From contig JBPCNX010000037.1 of the NCBI GenBank assembly GCA_051000815.1, positions 196,406 through 260,405 on the forward strand: 64,000 nt of DNA, given 5' to 3'. Under the pieces are notes generated by a model, which did no database searches, was not told the origin of the DNA, and was given only the letters and a program-made list of their open reading frames with translations. The DNA is from PSRF01 sp051000815 (GTDB lineage: Bacteria; Acidobacteriota; Blastocatellia; Pyrinomonadales; Pyrinomonadaceae). Below, piece by piece: positions 45,047-54,241 of this stretch; the stretch's first letter is position 1; each line of letters begins with the position of its first letter. The translations under genes and the position numbers were made by a program.

Positions 45047-45667
45047 CTATCGCTTGATCCCGAAGAGGGGCTGACCGTATTCCACGGGCTGTCCATTCTC
45101 GACGTATATCTTGACGACTTCGCCGGCGGTTTCCGCCTGAATCTCATTCATTAATTTCATCGCCTCGATGATACACACAACCGAATCCGGCTCCACGTGA
45201 CTACCGATCTTCACAAACGACTCGGCGCTAGGCGATGCTGCCCGATAAAACGTGCCGACAATTGGCGACGGTATCATGTGCAGATTCTGATTCTCAGAAG
45301 CAGCTGTCTCAGCCTGCGCACCCGGATGAGCTGGGCTGAATCCGCTCTTGGTGGAAGTTTCAGCATTAGTTGCGGCATCAGTCCTTTCGCCGCCGGCACC
45401 GCTCACTTCTGGTGAAGTTAATTCCGGAGCCTCCGCTGCCGCCAGGTCTCGGCGTACATGCAAACGAAACCCTTCGCGCTCCAGCTCAAATTCCGCAAAT
45501 CCGTTTTCCTGAATCAGGTCTACAAGCTCACGCAACTCATCCATGTTCACCGAAGGCTCGAGATGACGCGACCGGCTGCGGCGACGACGGTTTTGCTGGA
45601 CGTTCTCCGATGGCTCAACAGCGAGCTGCGGCTCAGACTCTTCGCTCTTGGTCTCAGGATCGCTCAT
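45047..45667 (-). CDS. accB: Biotin carboxyl carrier protein of acetyl-CoA carboxylase
   Basis: 206 residues from the Met codon at 45667, after an upstream frame without family character; the Shine-Dalgarno match is weak, so a start at the internal MDELRELVDLI cannot be excluded. A short Arg/Glu-rich leader and NMDELRELVDLIQENGFAEF begin the N-terminal helix; a Pro/Ala/Glu linker follows; the biotinyl domain ends with VVCIIEAMKLMNEIQAE, in which the Lys of EAMKLM is biotinylated. Confidence 0.95.
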   Translation of the reverse strand: MSDPETKSEESEPQLAVEPSENVQQNRRRRSRSRHLEPSVNMDELRELVDLIQENGFAEFELEREGFRLHVRRDLAAAEAPELTSPEVSGAGGERTDAATNAETSTKSGFSPAHPGAQAETAASENQNLHMIPSPIVGTFYRAASPSAESFVKIGSHVEPDSVVCIIEAMKLMNEIQAETAGEVVKIYVENGQPVEYGQPLFGIKR

Positions 45668-45815
45668 TTTTGTTGGTTTGGCTTCGGGCAAACAATCAAA
45701 CTCCTCAAAGCGACGAGCCCCAAAAGACTCGGTTTCATTTTTCCGATGGTCAATTGGGGCGTTGCCGACCAGGCTGCTCAGCAGCGACGATTGGCCGGTC
45801 CATGTCAAATTTTCT

Positions 45816-46499
45816 CTACTTCGCTTCTTCCTCTGCCTGCGCAGCATCCGCGTCAGAGTCGTTAGCTGGCTCGGAAGTCTCAGCCGACGAAGCTTCCGGC
45901 TCGTCAACTGGAAGCGCCTCTACTGGCGCGGCAGCCTTCGTCGAAGCCGCGGCGTCTTTAGCGTCAGCAGACTTTTTCTTCTTGGGACTTGCAGACTTGC
46001 TTCGCTTCTTTGCCGCCTCAACCGCCGCCAGTTCACGAGGATTGTCCACCAGCTCAATGATCGCCAACTCGGCATTATCGCCTTCCCGCTTGCCGAGCTT
46101 TAAAATCCGAGTGTAGCCTCCGGGCCGATCCTTATATCGTTCACCCAACTCATCGAACAAACGCCTGAGGGCAGCAACTCCTGCCGTCCGTGGCAAACGC
46201 AATTGCCCGCGCTTTCCTGCCAATGCCGCCTGCTGCATGTTCCCGGCGTGAAAAAACCCAGCCGCCTGACGTCGCAGGTGGACTGCGTTAATCTTTGCGC
46301 TATCGCCATCAAGATGCTGGGCGCGACAGGATAACGCAATGGCGCGCTCAACAAACGGCCGCAATTCTTTCGCTTTGGGCAAAGTGGTGACGATTCGCTC
46401 CTCGCGCGCGTTTATTAACGAAGTCGCAAGGTTGCGGAGCATCGACATTCGATGCTCAGTTGTTCGACCTAACTTCCTATGTGCCTTTTGGTGCCGCAT
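45816..46499 (-). CDS. rplQ: Ribosomal protein L17 with long C-terminal extension
   Basis: 227 residues against about 120 in E. coli. The core (MRHQKAHRKLGRTTEHRMSM to GGYTRILKLGKREGDNAELA) includes an insert near 70-95. After about residue 150 comes a Lys-rich then Ala/Glu/Asp-rich tail (SKSASPKKKKSADAKDA, then acidic). L4, L18 and L22 here also have charged tails. It ends the alpha operon; accB follows after 148 bases. Confidence 0.97.
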   Translation of the reverse strand: MRHQKAHRKLGRTTEHRMSMLRNLATSLINAREERIVTTLPKAKELRPFVERAIALSCRAQHLDGDSAKINAVHLRRQAAGFFHAGNMQQAALAGKRGQLRLPRTAGVAALRRLFDELGERYKDRPGGYTRILKLGKREGDNAELAIIELVDNPRELAAVEAAKKRSKSASPKKKKSADAKDAAASTKAAAPVEALPVDEPEASSAETSEPANDSDADAAQAEEEAK

Positions 46500-46560
46500 G
46501 ACTTTACTCGAAATCTCTACTCAGCTCTCTGATAACTCTCACTTCGGCAGGAACGATTGG

Positions 46561-47616
46561 TTACTGTTCCTCTTCCGCTTCAAAATCTGCAGCATCAGCG
46601 GTGTCGCGTCCGCCGGAACCGGGAATGGGATTGCCCTGTTCGTCAAACTCCATACCGAAATCCAGACCCATGCCGTTGAGAATCTCTTTGATTTCGTTTA
46701 GAGATTTCTTGCCAAAGTTCTTGGTGGCCAGCATCTCGCGTTCTGATCGCTGCACCAGGTCGCGGATGGTCCTGATGTCGGCATTCTTCAAACAGTTATA
46801 GGAGCGAACGGACAATTCAAGCTCGTCGACTGAACGATCCAATTGATCGTTGCGTGGCAGAGGCGGACGTTCCATTTTGGAATAAGAAAAATCGTCGGCA
46901 TCTTCTTCGAAGTTAATGAAAATGGACATGTGGTCCTTAATCAACTTCGCCGCCAGCCCAATGGAGTCTTCCGGCTTGACGGAGCCGTCCGTCCAAACCT
47001 CGATCGTCAGCTTGTCAAACTCGGTGTTCTGCCCCAAACGTGCAGCTTCCACTGTGTAATTGACCTTTTTGACGGGGGTGTGCACCGAATCAATCGGGAT
47101 ATAACCCATCGAAAGATCTTCGTCAAAATTTCGATCGGCTGAGACGTATCCCCGGCCGCGCTTTAATCTCATCTCTATTTTTAAGGAGCCACCGTCGCTC
47201 ACCGTAGCGATGTGGACGCTCTCGTCCAGGATCTCCACGTCGGCATCACCCTCGATATCCGCTGCCGTCACTTCCCCGGCAGTTTCCTTGGAGATTCTAA
47301 GTGTCTTGGCCTCACCACCGTGCAACTTAAACGGCACTTGCTTCAAATTGAGGATGACGTCAGTCGCGTCTTCTACAACACCCTTGATTGAGGAGAACTC
47401 ATGCTCGACTCCTTCAATCTTGATTGCTGTTACGGCAGCCCCCTCAATCGAGGAAAGCAATGCCCTGCGTAGCGAGTTTCCGATCGTCGTGCCAAATCCT
47501 CGCTCAAACGGTTGGGCTGAGAAACGACCGTACCGCTCTGTTAGAGTCTCCGCGTCTGCGGCCAGCCGACGCGGCATTTGAAATCCGGTCCAGAGATTAT
47601 TTTGATCCATAGCCAT
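46561..47616 (-). CDS. rpoA: RNA polymerase alpha subunit
   Basis: 351 residues. N-terminal dimerisation domain (FAQPFERGFGTTIGNSLRRA-like stretch at about 35-54) and C-terminal domain at about 265-330 (LELSVRSYNCLKNADIRTI) with helix-hairpin-helix. An acidic tail follows. The start at the first Met or the third codon Met is equivalent. Confidence 0.98.
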   Translation of the reverse strand: MAMDQNNLWTGFQMPRRLAADAETLTERYGRFSAQPFERGFGTTIGNSLRRALLSSIEGAAVTAIKIEGVEHEFSSIKGVVEDATDVILNLKQVPFKLHGGEAKTLRISKETAGEVTAADIEGDADVEILDESVHIATVSDGGSLKIEMRLKRGRGYVSADRNFDEDLSMGYIPIDSVHTPVKKVNYTVEAARLGQNTEFDKLTIEVWTDGSVKPEDSIGLAAKLIKDHMSIFINFEEDADDFSYSKMERPPLPRNDQLDRSVDELELSVRSYNCLKNADIRTIRDLVQRSEREMLATKNFGKKSLNEIKEILNGMGLDFGMEFDEQGNPIPGSGGRDTADAADFEAEEEQ

Positions 47617-47689
47617 ACTTTTGAGTCCCGGTTGAAAAACGCCTTAGCCCGCGATGGCCGCCCTGACGACGGCACCTGCGAGTATTAAA

Positions 47690-48328
47690 CTACTTGCTAT
47701 AAAGTTCGACGATAAGCTGCTCATTAATCGAGCGATCAATGTCGTCACGCGAAGGCAACCCACTGACGCGAACGCTCATGTCCGCACCGTCCTGCGAAAT
47801 CCAGGACGGACGTCCGCGCCCGGCAGCAGTTTGCCAGGCTCCCTCAATATGCGGATTCTTGCGACTTGCTTCCCTGACGCTGATTACGTCGCCGGCTTTT
47901 ACCTTAAATGAAGGAATGTCGACCTTGCGATCGTTCACCATGATGTGACCGTGGTTAACCAGCTGCCGCGCTTGTCGGCGAGATGTTGAAAACCCGGCGC
48001 GGTAGACTGAATTGTCCAGGCGGCGCTCGAGGAGAAACAACAGATTCTCACCTGTGATTCCCTTCATGCGCGCGGCGCGTTCGAAATAATTTCGGAATTG
48101 TCCTTCGAGAATGAAGTAGATGCGCTTCACTTTTTGTTTTTCGCGGAGCTGCTGGCCGTAACCAACCAGCGCTTTGCCGCGACGCATCGAGTTGCCGTGC
48201 TGACCGGGCGGCTGCGTGCCGCGCTTTTCGATCGGACAAGATGGTTTGTAGCAGCGATCGCCCTTGAGAAAAAGCTTTGCACCTTCGCGGCGGCACAAAC
48301 GGCACACCGCATCTCTATACCTAGCCAA
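47690..48328 (-). CDS. rpsD: Ribosomal protein S4 (zinc-binding type)
   Basis: 212 residues. CRLCRREG and CYKPSCPIEKRG give the C+ zinc form; the S4 RNA-binding domain contains RLDNSVYRAGFSTSRRQARQ. S4 commonly autoregulates the alpha operon by binding its leader RNA, but no such leader was recognised here. Confidence 0.98.
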   Translation of the reverse strand: MARYRDAVCRLCRREGAKLFLKGDRCYKPSCPIEKRGTQPPGQHGNSMRRGKALVGYGQQLREKQKVKRIYFILEGQFRNYFERAARMKGITGENLLFLLERRLDNSVYRAGFSTSRRQARQLVNHGHIMVNDRKVDIPSFKVKAGDVISVREASRKNPHIEGAWQTAAGRGRPSWISQDGADMSVRVSGLPSRDDIDRSINEQLIVELYSK

Positions 48329-48407
48329 TTGTTCTGCCTCCAGTCGGTTAGACGGAAAAGTTTACAGGCCGCGTATCCACGCTGGCCCTTCATCCTTTAG
48401 GTCAATT

Positions 48408-48527
48408 CATTGCCGATTTCCGAGTGGCGATTGCCAATTGGAAATCTATGTCAGTAGTTCTTCTCAGCTTGCTCAATTCGCATTGCGAACCGCCAATTTT
48501 CAATCGCCAATCGCAAATCGGCAATTC
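48408..48527. repeat. 7-base-period inverted array between rpsK and rpsD (ATTGCCG)
   Basis: The left arm (48409-48445) and right arm (48474-48526) carry ATTGCCG, ATTTCCG, CGATTGCC, AATCGCC, AATCGCA, AATCGGC units. The right arm abuts the rpsK stop codon. Confidence 0.85.
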
Positions 48528-48926
48528 CTACACTCTGCGCCGCTTCGGCGGCCGGCATCCGTTGTGTGGAATCGGCGTTGAGTCGCGAATAGTCATCACT
48601 CTAATCCCGGCGTTGGCGATGGCTCGAATCGCCGACTCACGCCCACCACCGGGCCCCTTCACACGAACTTCACACTGCTGCATACCAGCTTCATGCGCTT
48701 TCTTTGCGGCCTCGTAGGCAGCTTGCTGCGCGGCGAAGGGAGTGCCCTTGCGCGAACCACGAAAACCTCGCGCACCCGCGGACGACTGCGCTATCAGATT
48801 ACCCTCGAGGTCGGTAATCGAAATCATGGTGTTATTAAACGAGGCCGCGATGTGTGCAATACCCACTGGCACATTCTTCTTTTCTTTCTTGCGAAAGACC
48901 TTTTTCTTTCCGCCTGCTTTAGCCAT
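48528..48926 (-). CDS. rpsK: Ribosomal protein S11
   Basis: 132 residues. VPVGIAHIAASFNNTMISIT and the C-terminal STPIPHNGCRPPKRRRV are standard. Confidence 0.98.
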   Translation of the reverse strand: MAKAGGKKKVFRKKEKKNVPVGIAHIAASFNNTMISITDLEGNLIAQSSAGARGFRGSRKGTPFAAQQAAYEAAKKAHEAGMQQCEVRVKGPGGGRESAIRAIANAGIRVMTIRDSTPIPHNGCRPPKRRRV

Positions 48927-49000
48927 AACTTTTCTCTATATCGATCCGGGGGCGGTCGGCGAGGACCGGTACCGCCGGCACCTACACAGCAACCTATTTG

Positions 49001-49384
49001 CTATTTCTTGCCGGGAGCCTTCTTCTTGGCAATCGTTGCACGCCGCGGGCCTTTACGAGTGCGCGCGTTCGTGTGCGTTCGCTGTCCTCTAACGGGAAGC
49101 GAACGACGATGGCGCAAGCCGCGGTAACATCCGATATCCATCAAGCGTTTGATGTCCATTTGAATGCGCTTGCGCAGGTCGCCCTCAATTTCTCCCTGGG
49201 CTTCCAGCACGGCACGGATGCGGCTGAGTTCGTCTTCGTTCAAGTCCTTAACGCGCGTGTCCGCGTTAACACCCGCTTCTTTAAGAATTGATGTCGCGCG
49301 CGACCGACCAACACCATAGATGTATGTAAGCCCAACCTCGGATCGCTTGTTGGGTGGAAGATCAACTCCAGCTACACGTGCCAT
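49001..49384 (-). CDS. rpsM: Ribosomal protein S13
   Basis: 127 residues. MARVAGVDLPPNKRSEVGLT and GLRHRRSLPVRGQRTHTNAR are standard. It leads the alpha operon after rpmJ. Confidence 0.98.
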   Translation of the reverse strand: MARVAGVDLPPNKRSEVGLTYIYGVGRSRATSILKEAGVNADTRVKDLNEDELSRIRAVLEAQGEIEGDLRKRIQMDIKRLMDIGCYRGLRHRRSLPVRGQRTHTNARTRKGPRRATIAKKKAPGKK

Positions 49385-49445
49385 TCCTATTAGTTCTCCG
49401 TTAGATAACTGACGCGCTCATCAGGTTCGCGCAAAAATCCAAATC

Positions 49446-49559
49446 TTAACCCTGTCGCTGTTTGTGCTTCGGGTTGGTACATATCACGCGCACTACGCCC
49501 TTCCTGTGAATCACCTTGCACTTGTCGCACATTTTTTTTACCGAAGCGCGCACTTTCAT
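49446..49559 (-). CDS. rpmJ: Ribosomal protein L36 (zinc-binding, short gene)
   Basis: 37 residues. The product starts MKVRASVKKMCDKCKVIHRK and ends CTNPKHKQRQG, with the Cys3-His zinc site (CDKC, C, H). It lies between infA and rpsM, the expected place. Confidence 0.97.
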   Translation of the reverse strand: MKVRASVKKMCDKCKVIHRKGVVRVICTNPKHKQRQG

Positions 49560-49596
49560 TTTTCTAAAGCCTCCGATATCTCTTCGACTGAAATCC

Positions 49597-49818
49597 TTAT
49601 TTATTCCGGTAAGTTATTCGTCCCCGATTAAGGTCGTAAGGCGAAAGCTCTACGAGCACCCGGTCGCCTGGAAGAATGCGGATAAAATGTTTGCGCATCT
49701 TCCCGGAAATATGCGCCAGAACCTGATGCTGGCTTTCTTCCAACTCCACCCGAAACATGGCATTCGGCAAGGTCTCGAGGACTTTTGCCATCACTTCTAT
49801 AGCTTCTTCCTTCGCCAT
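49597..49818 (-). CDS. infA: Translation initiation factor IF-1
   Basis: 73 residues. The OB-fold includes NAMFRVELEESQHQVLAHIS and ends NRGRITYRNK. It lies between map and rpmJ, in the conserved spc order. Confidence 0.97.
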   Translation of the reverse strand: MAKEEAIEVMAKVLETLPNAMFRVELEESQHQVLAHISGKMRKHFIRILPGDRVLVELSPYDLNRGRITYRNK

Positions 49819-49902
49819 GTCCTTTTAGACGGGAATTTGCCAGTAGCGACAAACTGCGAATATTAGCATCCGGACAGCGATTTGCCAAGCCGCGTGGCAG
49901 CA

Positions 49903-50691
49903 TCAGTTACATGACATTGCCACCGTCTGCGAATGGCCTACCGGAACCACCCGAGTTAACACTTCCGGACCGTCTTCCGTAATCGCAATGGTGTGTTCTG
50001 TATGGGCGCTGGGACGGCCGTCCAGGGTCACCACGGTCCAGCCGTCAGCCAGAACCTTGGTATGCACACTCCCCAGATTGATCATGGGCTCTACGGCAAA
50101 CACATATCCGGCTTTGATCTTCGGACCCTGGCCCGGTTTGCCGTAGTTCGGGATTTGCGGATCTTCGTGCATCTGCCGACCGATTCCGTGCCCCACATAA
50201 TCGCGAACCACTGAATAGCCACTGGCTTCAGCTAACTCCTGCACCGCCCAGCCAATATCTCCCAGGTGCTTGCCGGGCCGGCACTGCTCAATCGCGCGCT
50301 CGAGACACTCCTCGGTCACTTTGATCAATCGCAACAGTTCTTCAGAGACGCGACCTACAGGCACTGTAGTAGCGGTGTCGCCGACAAAGCCCTGAAGCGT
50401 CACGCCGCAATCGATCGAAAAGATATCGCCTTCTCTCAGTTGGTATTCCGAGGGAAAACCATGGACGACCTGTTCATTTACCGAGGCACAAATGGAAAAA
50501 GGAAAACCGTGATAACCCTTGAACGTGGGAAGAGCCCCGGCATCGCGAATCATTGTCTCGGCCGCCCGATCGATCTCGATGGTGGTGATACCCGGCTCAA
50601 CCAATGTTGCGAGGTGCCGCAGAACAGCCCCGACCAATTGGCCGGCGGCCCGCATCTTCTCAATCTCTTTTTTCGATTTTCCGATGATCAT
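49903..50691 (-). CDS. map: Methionine aminopeptidase type I
   Basis: 262 residues. Metal ligands are in SIDCGVTLQGFVGDTATT, GHGIGRQMHEDPQIPNY, VFAVEPMIN and HTEHTIAIT. It removes initiator Met from nascent proteins. It begins 8 bases after adk. Confidence 0.97.
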   Translation of the reverse strand: MIIGKSKKEIEKMRAAGQLVGAVLRHLATLVEPGITTIEIDRAAETMIRDAGALPTFKGYHGFPFSICASVNEQVVHGFPSEYQLREGDIFSIDCGVTLQGFVGDTATTVPVGRVSEELLRLIKVTEECLERAIEQCRPGKHLGDIGWAVQELAEASGYSVVRDYVGHGIGRQMHEDPQIPNYGKPGQGPKIKAGYVFAVEPMINLGSVHTKVLADGWTVVTLDGRPSAHTEHTIAITEDGPEVLTRVVPVGHSQTVAMSCN

Positions 50692-50699
50692 TCGTTACA

Positions 50700-51374
50700 T
50701 CAAATACTAAGCGCGCCGGACTCAACACCTCCCACTAATTTCCGAATCTCGCTGTGTATTGTCTCCTGATCCCTGGTTCCATCAACTCGGTGCAGGCGTC
50801 CAGACTTCTGATAGAAATCAACGAGCGGCTTCGTCTGTTCGTTGTAGGTATCAAGTCGAACCTTGATCTTCTCCGGCGTATCATCGGCACGTTGAAACAG
50901 ACGGGCATTGGGATGCAGATCACAGTAGCAATCCTTTAGCGGCGGCTTTGAGTAAACATTATAAATCTCGCCACATATAGGGCAGGAGCGACGCCCGGCC
51001 GCCCGCTTTTCGAGCAACTCGTAAGGCACATCCACCAGAATCGCCACGATTTCGTTTCCTTGTTCTTTCGCGAGTCTCTCAAGCATGTCAGCCTGGGCCG
51101 GCGTGCGAGGAAATCCATCAAGCACGTAACCGCTCGCGCAATCCGCTTTGGCGGTGCGATCCTGAACCACCCGAATCACCAAATCATCGGAAGCCAACTT
51201 CCCAGCGGCCTGCACAGTGCGTATCTCCTCCGCCAAAGCATCATGCTCCTGTGCCCTGCCGCGAAGAATGTCGCCTGTGGATATTTGGGGAAGGTGCAGT
51301 CTCTCTTGAAGCAAACGCGCCTGCGTACCTTTGCCAGCACCAGGCGCACCCATCAAGACTATCGTTTTCGGCAT
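50700..51374 (-). CDS. adk: Adenylate kinase (zinc-lid type)
   Basis: 224 residues from the ATG at 51374 (MPKTIVLMGAPGAGKGTQAR). A longer frame to 51473 is a translation of the repeat array upstream, not a real N-terminus. The LID has CPICGEIY and CYCDLH, a zinc site. It lies between secY and map. Confidence 0.97.
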   Translation of the reverse strand: MPKTIVLMGAPGAGKGTQARLLQERLHLPQISTGDILRGRAQEHDALAEEIRTVQAAGKLASDDLVIRVVQDRTAKADCASGYVLDGFPRTPAQADMLERLAKEQGNEIVAILVDVPYELLEKRAAGRRSCPICGEIYNVYSKPPLKDCYCDLHPNARLFQRADDTPEKIKVRLDTYNEQTKPLVDFYQKSGRLHRVDGTRDQETIHSEIRKLVGGVESGALSI

Positions 51375-51384
51375 ATCGGGTTTT

Positions 51385-51476
51385 AGATTTCCGATTACCG
51401 ATTTCCAATTCCCGATTAAGCTCTCGTCGCTAATTGCATTTCTAATCGGCAGTCGGCAATTGGCAATCAACAATCG
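51385..51476. repeat. 7-base-period inverted array between secY and adk
   Basis: The left arm (51385-51418) reads GATTTCC, GATTACC, GATTTCC, AATTCCC, GATTA; the right arm (51431-51476) reads AATCGGC, AGTCGGC, AATTGGC, AATCAAC, AATCG. It ends exactly at the secY stop codon, and its translation forms the false extension of adk. Confidence 0.9.
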
Positions 51477-52895
51477 CTACGCTCTTCGTCCGCGCAATCG
51501 ACCTCCACCCCCGAGGAATCCTTCGTAGTTGCGCATCACCAACTGCGCCTCGATCTGCGCTACGGTGTCCATGGCTACGCCTACGAGAATCAGCAGAGAA
51601 GTACCGCCGAAATAAAACTGATAACCCATTCCAGTAGGAATCCATGAAAGACCCGGTGTGCTGCTGACGAATGAGTCGAGCCAGGTGCCAATTAGCGGCA
51701 AGCGCGCAACCTTGAATCCGCTCAGCATGAACTGTGGGACAAAGGCCACGAGGGCGAGATAGACCGCGCCGACAATTGTCAGCCTTGTAAGAATGCTGTT
51801 CAGATATTCGGCAGTTGCCCGCCCAGGCCGAATGCCGGGCATAAAGCCTCCGTGCTTACGAAGATTGTCAGCGACTTCCTCAACGTTGAAAACAATTGAG
51901 ACGTAGAAAAACGTAAAGAAGACGATCAGCGACAAGAAAATCAATTCGTAATATGGATCGCTGGCATGGAACGTCTGGAAAAACGTCCAGACCTTCGCCC
52001 ATGTCGTGTTGAGATTGTTCTGATCCGGCGGGAAGGCCGCAAAAAGACTCTGCGGCATCGAGAGCACAGACGAGGCGAAAATCACCGGAATGACACCGCC
52101 GATGTTGATCTTCAGCGGCATTGTAGTTTGCTGCCCGCCCACCACCTGGCGGCCCACATGTCGCTTCGCATAACTAACCGGGATTTTTCGTCTTGCCGCT
52201 TCAACAAAAACTATGAAGGCGATGATCAGGATGATCGCCAGCAATAGCGCAATGACACCGATAGTTTCCAGCGTGTCACCGCCGCGTACCCGTTCGAATA
52301 CCTGTGTCACACCGTTGGGAAGACCAATCACGATGCCGGCGAAAATCAACAGCGAAATTCCATTGCCAACTCCGCGTTCGGTGATCTGCTCGCCCAGCCA
52401 CATTACAAAGATCGTTCCGGTTGTTAACGTCAACACAGTGGTCAATAGAAATCCCCAGGTGGGCGCGCCCACTCCGTTCACCTGTAACCAGTGGGCCACG
52501 AAGGAAGTTTGAATTGCCGCCAGGCCAACCGTCAGATATCGTGTCCACTGATTGATCTTTTGCCGGCCCATCTCGCCTTCTTCCTGAAGCTTCTTCAGTT
52601 GCGGCGACACTACCGTCATCAACTGCAAAATGATGGAGGCAGTAATGTAAGGAGTGACGCCCAGCGCGAAGATGGAAATCGTGCGGAAGTTGCCGCCGGA
52701 AAAGAGGTCGAGCACGCCGAGCAAAGTTCCGGCAACATCCTGCCAAACCTGGTCCAATCGCTCTCGGTTAATTCCGGGTGCACCGACGTGCGCACCGAGG
52801 CGATAAACTGCCAACATCGACAGCGTGAACAGAATCCGCCGACGCAGATCCGGCACAGTAAACATGTTACGTACGGCAGCGAGAAACTTTTCCAT
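51477..52895 (-). CDS. secY: Protein translocase subunit SecY
   Basis: 472 residues, somewhat longer than E. coli. Ten membrane segments. N-terminal region LGAHVGAPGINRERLDQVWQ, FTFFYVSIVFNVEEVADNLR and the C-terminal YEGFLGGGGRLRGRRA are typical. It forms the SecYEG channel for secreted proteins. Confidence 0.98.
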   Translation of the reverse strand: MEKFLAAVRNMFTVPDLRRRILFTLSMLAVYRLGAHVGAPGINRERLDQVWQDVAGTLLGVLDLFSGGNFRTISIFALGVTPYITASIILQLMTVVSPQLKKLQEEGEMGRQKINQWTRYLTVGLAAIQTSFVAHWLQVNGVGAPTWGFLLTTVLTLTTGTIFVMWLGEQITERGVGNGISLLIFAGIVIGLPNGVTQVFERVRGGDTLETIGVIALLLAIILIIAFIVFVEAARRKIPVSYAKRHVGRQVVGGQQTTMPLKINIGGVIPVIFASSVLSMPQSLFAAFPPDQNNLNTTWAKVWTFFQTFHASDPYYELIFLSLIVFFTFFYVSIVFNVEEVADNLRKHGGFMPGIRPGRATAEYLNSILTRLTIVGAVYLALVAFVPQFMLSGFKVARLPLIGTWLDSFVSSTPGLSWIPTGMGYQFYFGGTSLLILVGVAMDTVAQIEAQLVMRNYEGFLGGGGRLRGRRA

Positions 52896-52903
52896 ACTCG
52901 TCC

Positions 52904-53377
52904 TTAAGCGGCTTTCTCAACCGGCTTGCCGAGTTCGACAACAGCCCCACCGGCCTTCTCGATCTTTTCGCGCGCGCTCCTGGTAAAGCGATGGGCGGAA
53001 ATGCGTAACGCTTTCGATAACTCGCCGTTACCAAGCACAACCACATCGTGCTTTGCCTTCTTGATGACGCCGCGCTCATGCAACAACTCCGGCGTGACGT
53101 CCTCGTTCGCCTGGAAATTTCGCTCCAGCGCCGCAATGCTCACTTCCAGCCAGCGCTTCTTGAAGATGTTGGTAAACCCGCGCTTCGGCAGCCGGCGATG
53201 GAGGGGCATCTGACCGCCCTCAAAACCGAGCTTTGCCGAATAGCCCGACCGTGATTTCTGTCCCTTCTCGCCCCGGCCTGCAGTCTTTCCGAGACCAGAT
53301 CCCGGTCCTCTGCCCACCCGCTTTTTCTTGTGCGTAGAACCTTTCGCAGGACGAACATTATTTAGACTGATGGTCAT
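52904..53377 (-). CDS. rplO: Ribosomal protein L15
   Basis: 157 residues from the second Met codon (MTISLNNVRPAKG). GRGPGSGLGKTAGRGEKGQK and the SGYSAKLGFEGGQMPLHRRL stretch are diagnostic. It lies 8 bases before secY. Confidence 0.97.
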   Translation of the reverse strand: MTISLNNVRPAKGSTHKKKRVGRGPGSGLGKTAGRGEKGQKSRSGYSAKLGFEGGQMPLHRRLPKRGFTNIFKKRWLEVSIAALERNFQANEDVTPELLHERGVIKKAKHDVVVLGNGELSKALRISAHRFTRSAREKIEKAGGAVVELGKPVEKAA

Positions 53378-53441
53378 CATTCACTCCCTTGAGCTCTAAC
53401 TCGCAACTGCGAACCGAAGCCACTCAATAATCAGAAACTTG

Positions 53442-53681
53442 TTAATCAACAATGCGCAGCAGGTGCGGCACTTTGGCAACGGCGCCGCGCAGAGCCGGCG
53501 AATCGGTTCGCTCTACTATTTGATTCAGCTTCGTCAGGCCCAAACTGCGCACCATTTCTTTATGTGTCTTAGGCGCTGCAATAAAGCTACGATAGTACTG
53601 CACCCGAATTGTTCCGGCTGAGGAACTGGCCTTAGCCCTCTTTTTCGCTTTTGCTGCCGGACTAATCACCTTACTTGGCAT
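53442..53681 (-). CDS. rpmD: Ribosomal protein L30 with basic N-terminal extension
   Basis: 79 residues from the ATG at 53681 with AGAGG nearby. The core IRVQYYRSFIAAPKTHKEMV is preceded by a Lys/Ala/Ser-rich extension of about 20 residues (AAKAKKRAKASSSAG). Usual L30 is about 60 residues. Confidence 0.95.
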   Translation of the reverse strand: MPSKVISPAAKAKKRAKASSSAGTIRVQYYRSFIAAPKTHKEMVRSLGLTKLNQIVERTDSPALRGAVAKVPHLLRIVD

Positions 53682-53703
53682 AGCACCTCTCGCTTCTCTT
53701 TCC

Positions 53704-53733
53704 AATTCACGATTTCCGATTTCCGATTCACGA
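53704..53733. repeat. Short 7-base-period array between rpsE and rpmD (GATTTCC)
   Basis: AATTCAC, GATTTCC, GATTTCC, GATTCAC, GAAC form one arm only; no complementary arm fits in this short spacer. It ends just before the rpsE stop. Confidence 0.75.
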
Positions 53734-53734
53734 A

Positions 53735-54241
53735 CTACATCTCGTCAACTTGCTTGCCGCGCAGCCGCGCCAACTCCATCGGGTCCTTCATCCGCAGCAG
53801 AGCGTCAAACGTAGCGCGCACTACATTGTGCGGATTCGTCGAGCCCAGCACTTTGGTGCGCACATCGCGAACACCGACGGCCTGCATTACCGCTCGCACC
53901 GCGCCTCCGGCGATCACCCCGGTTCCTTCAGACGCGGGCTTGACCATTACACGCCCAGCGCCAAACTTTCCGGTCAACTGATGGGGCAACGTGTGATTGA
54001 TTAGCGGTACGCGAATCAAATTTTTCTTCGCGGCTTCAATTCCCTTTTTAATTGCCAGGGGCACTTCCCGCGCCTTGCCGGTTCCGAAACCGACATGGCC
54101 GCCTTCGTCGCCAACAATCACGAGGGCCGCGAACGACATGTTCTTGCCGCCTTTTACTACCTTCGTGACGCGATTGATCGAGATCACCTGATCTTTAAGG
54201 TCCAGGCCCTGGGCCAAAATACGTTGCTTTGGTTGTCTCAT
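53735..54241 (-). CDS. rpsE: Ribosomal protein S5
   Basis: 168 residues. GGKNMSFAALVIVGDEGGHV and the PASEGTGVIAGGAVRAVMQA stretch are diagnostic. It overlaps rplR by 4 bases (ATGA). Confidence 0.98.
   Translation of the reverse strand: MRQPKQRILAQGLDLKDQVISINRVTKVVKGGKNMSFAALVIVGDEGGHVGFGTGKAREVPLAIKKGIEAAKKNLIRVPLINHTLPHQLTGKFGAGRVMVKPASEGTGVIAGGAVRAVMQAVGVRDVRTKVLGSTNPHNVVRATFDALLRMKDPMELARLRGKQVDEM

Noticed and set aside
51375..51473. N-terminal extension of adenylate kinase
   Set aside because: The codons lie within a heptad array; the family N-terminus begins at 51374.
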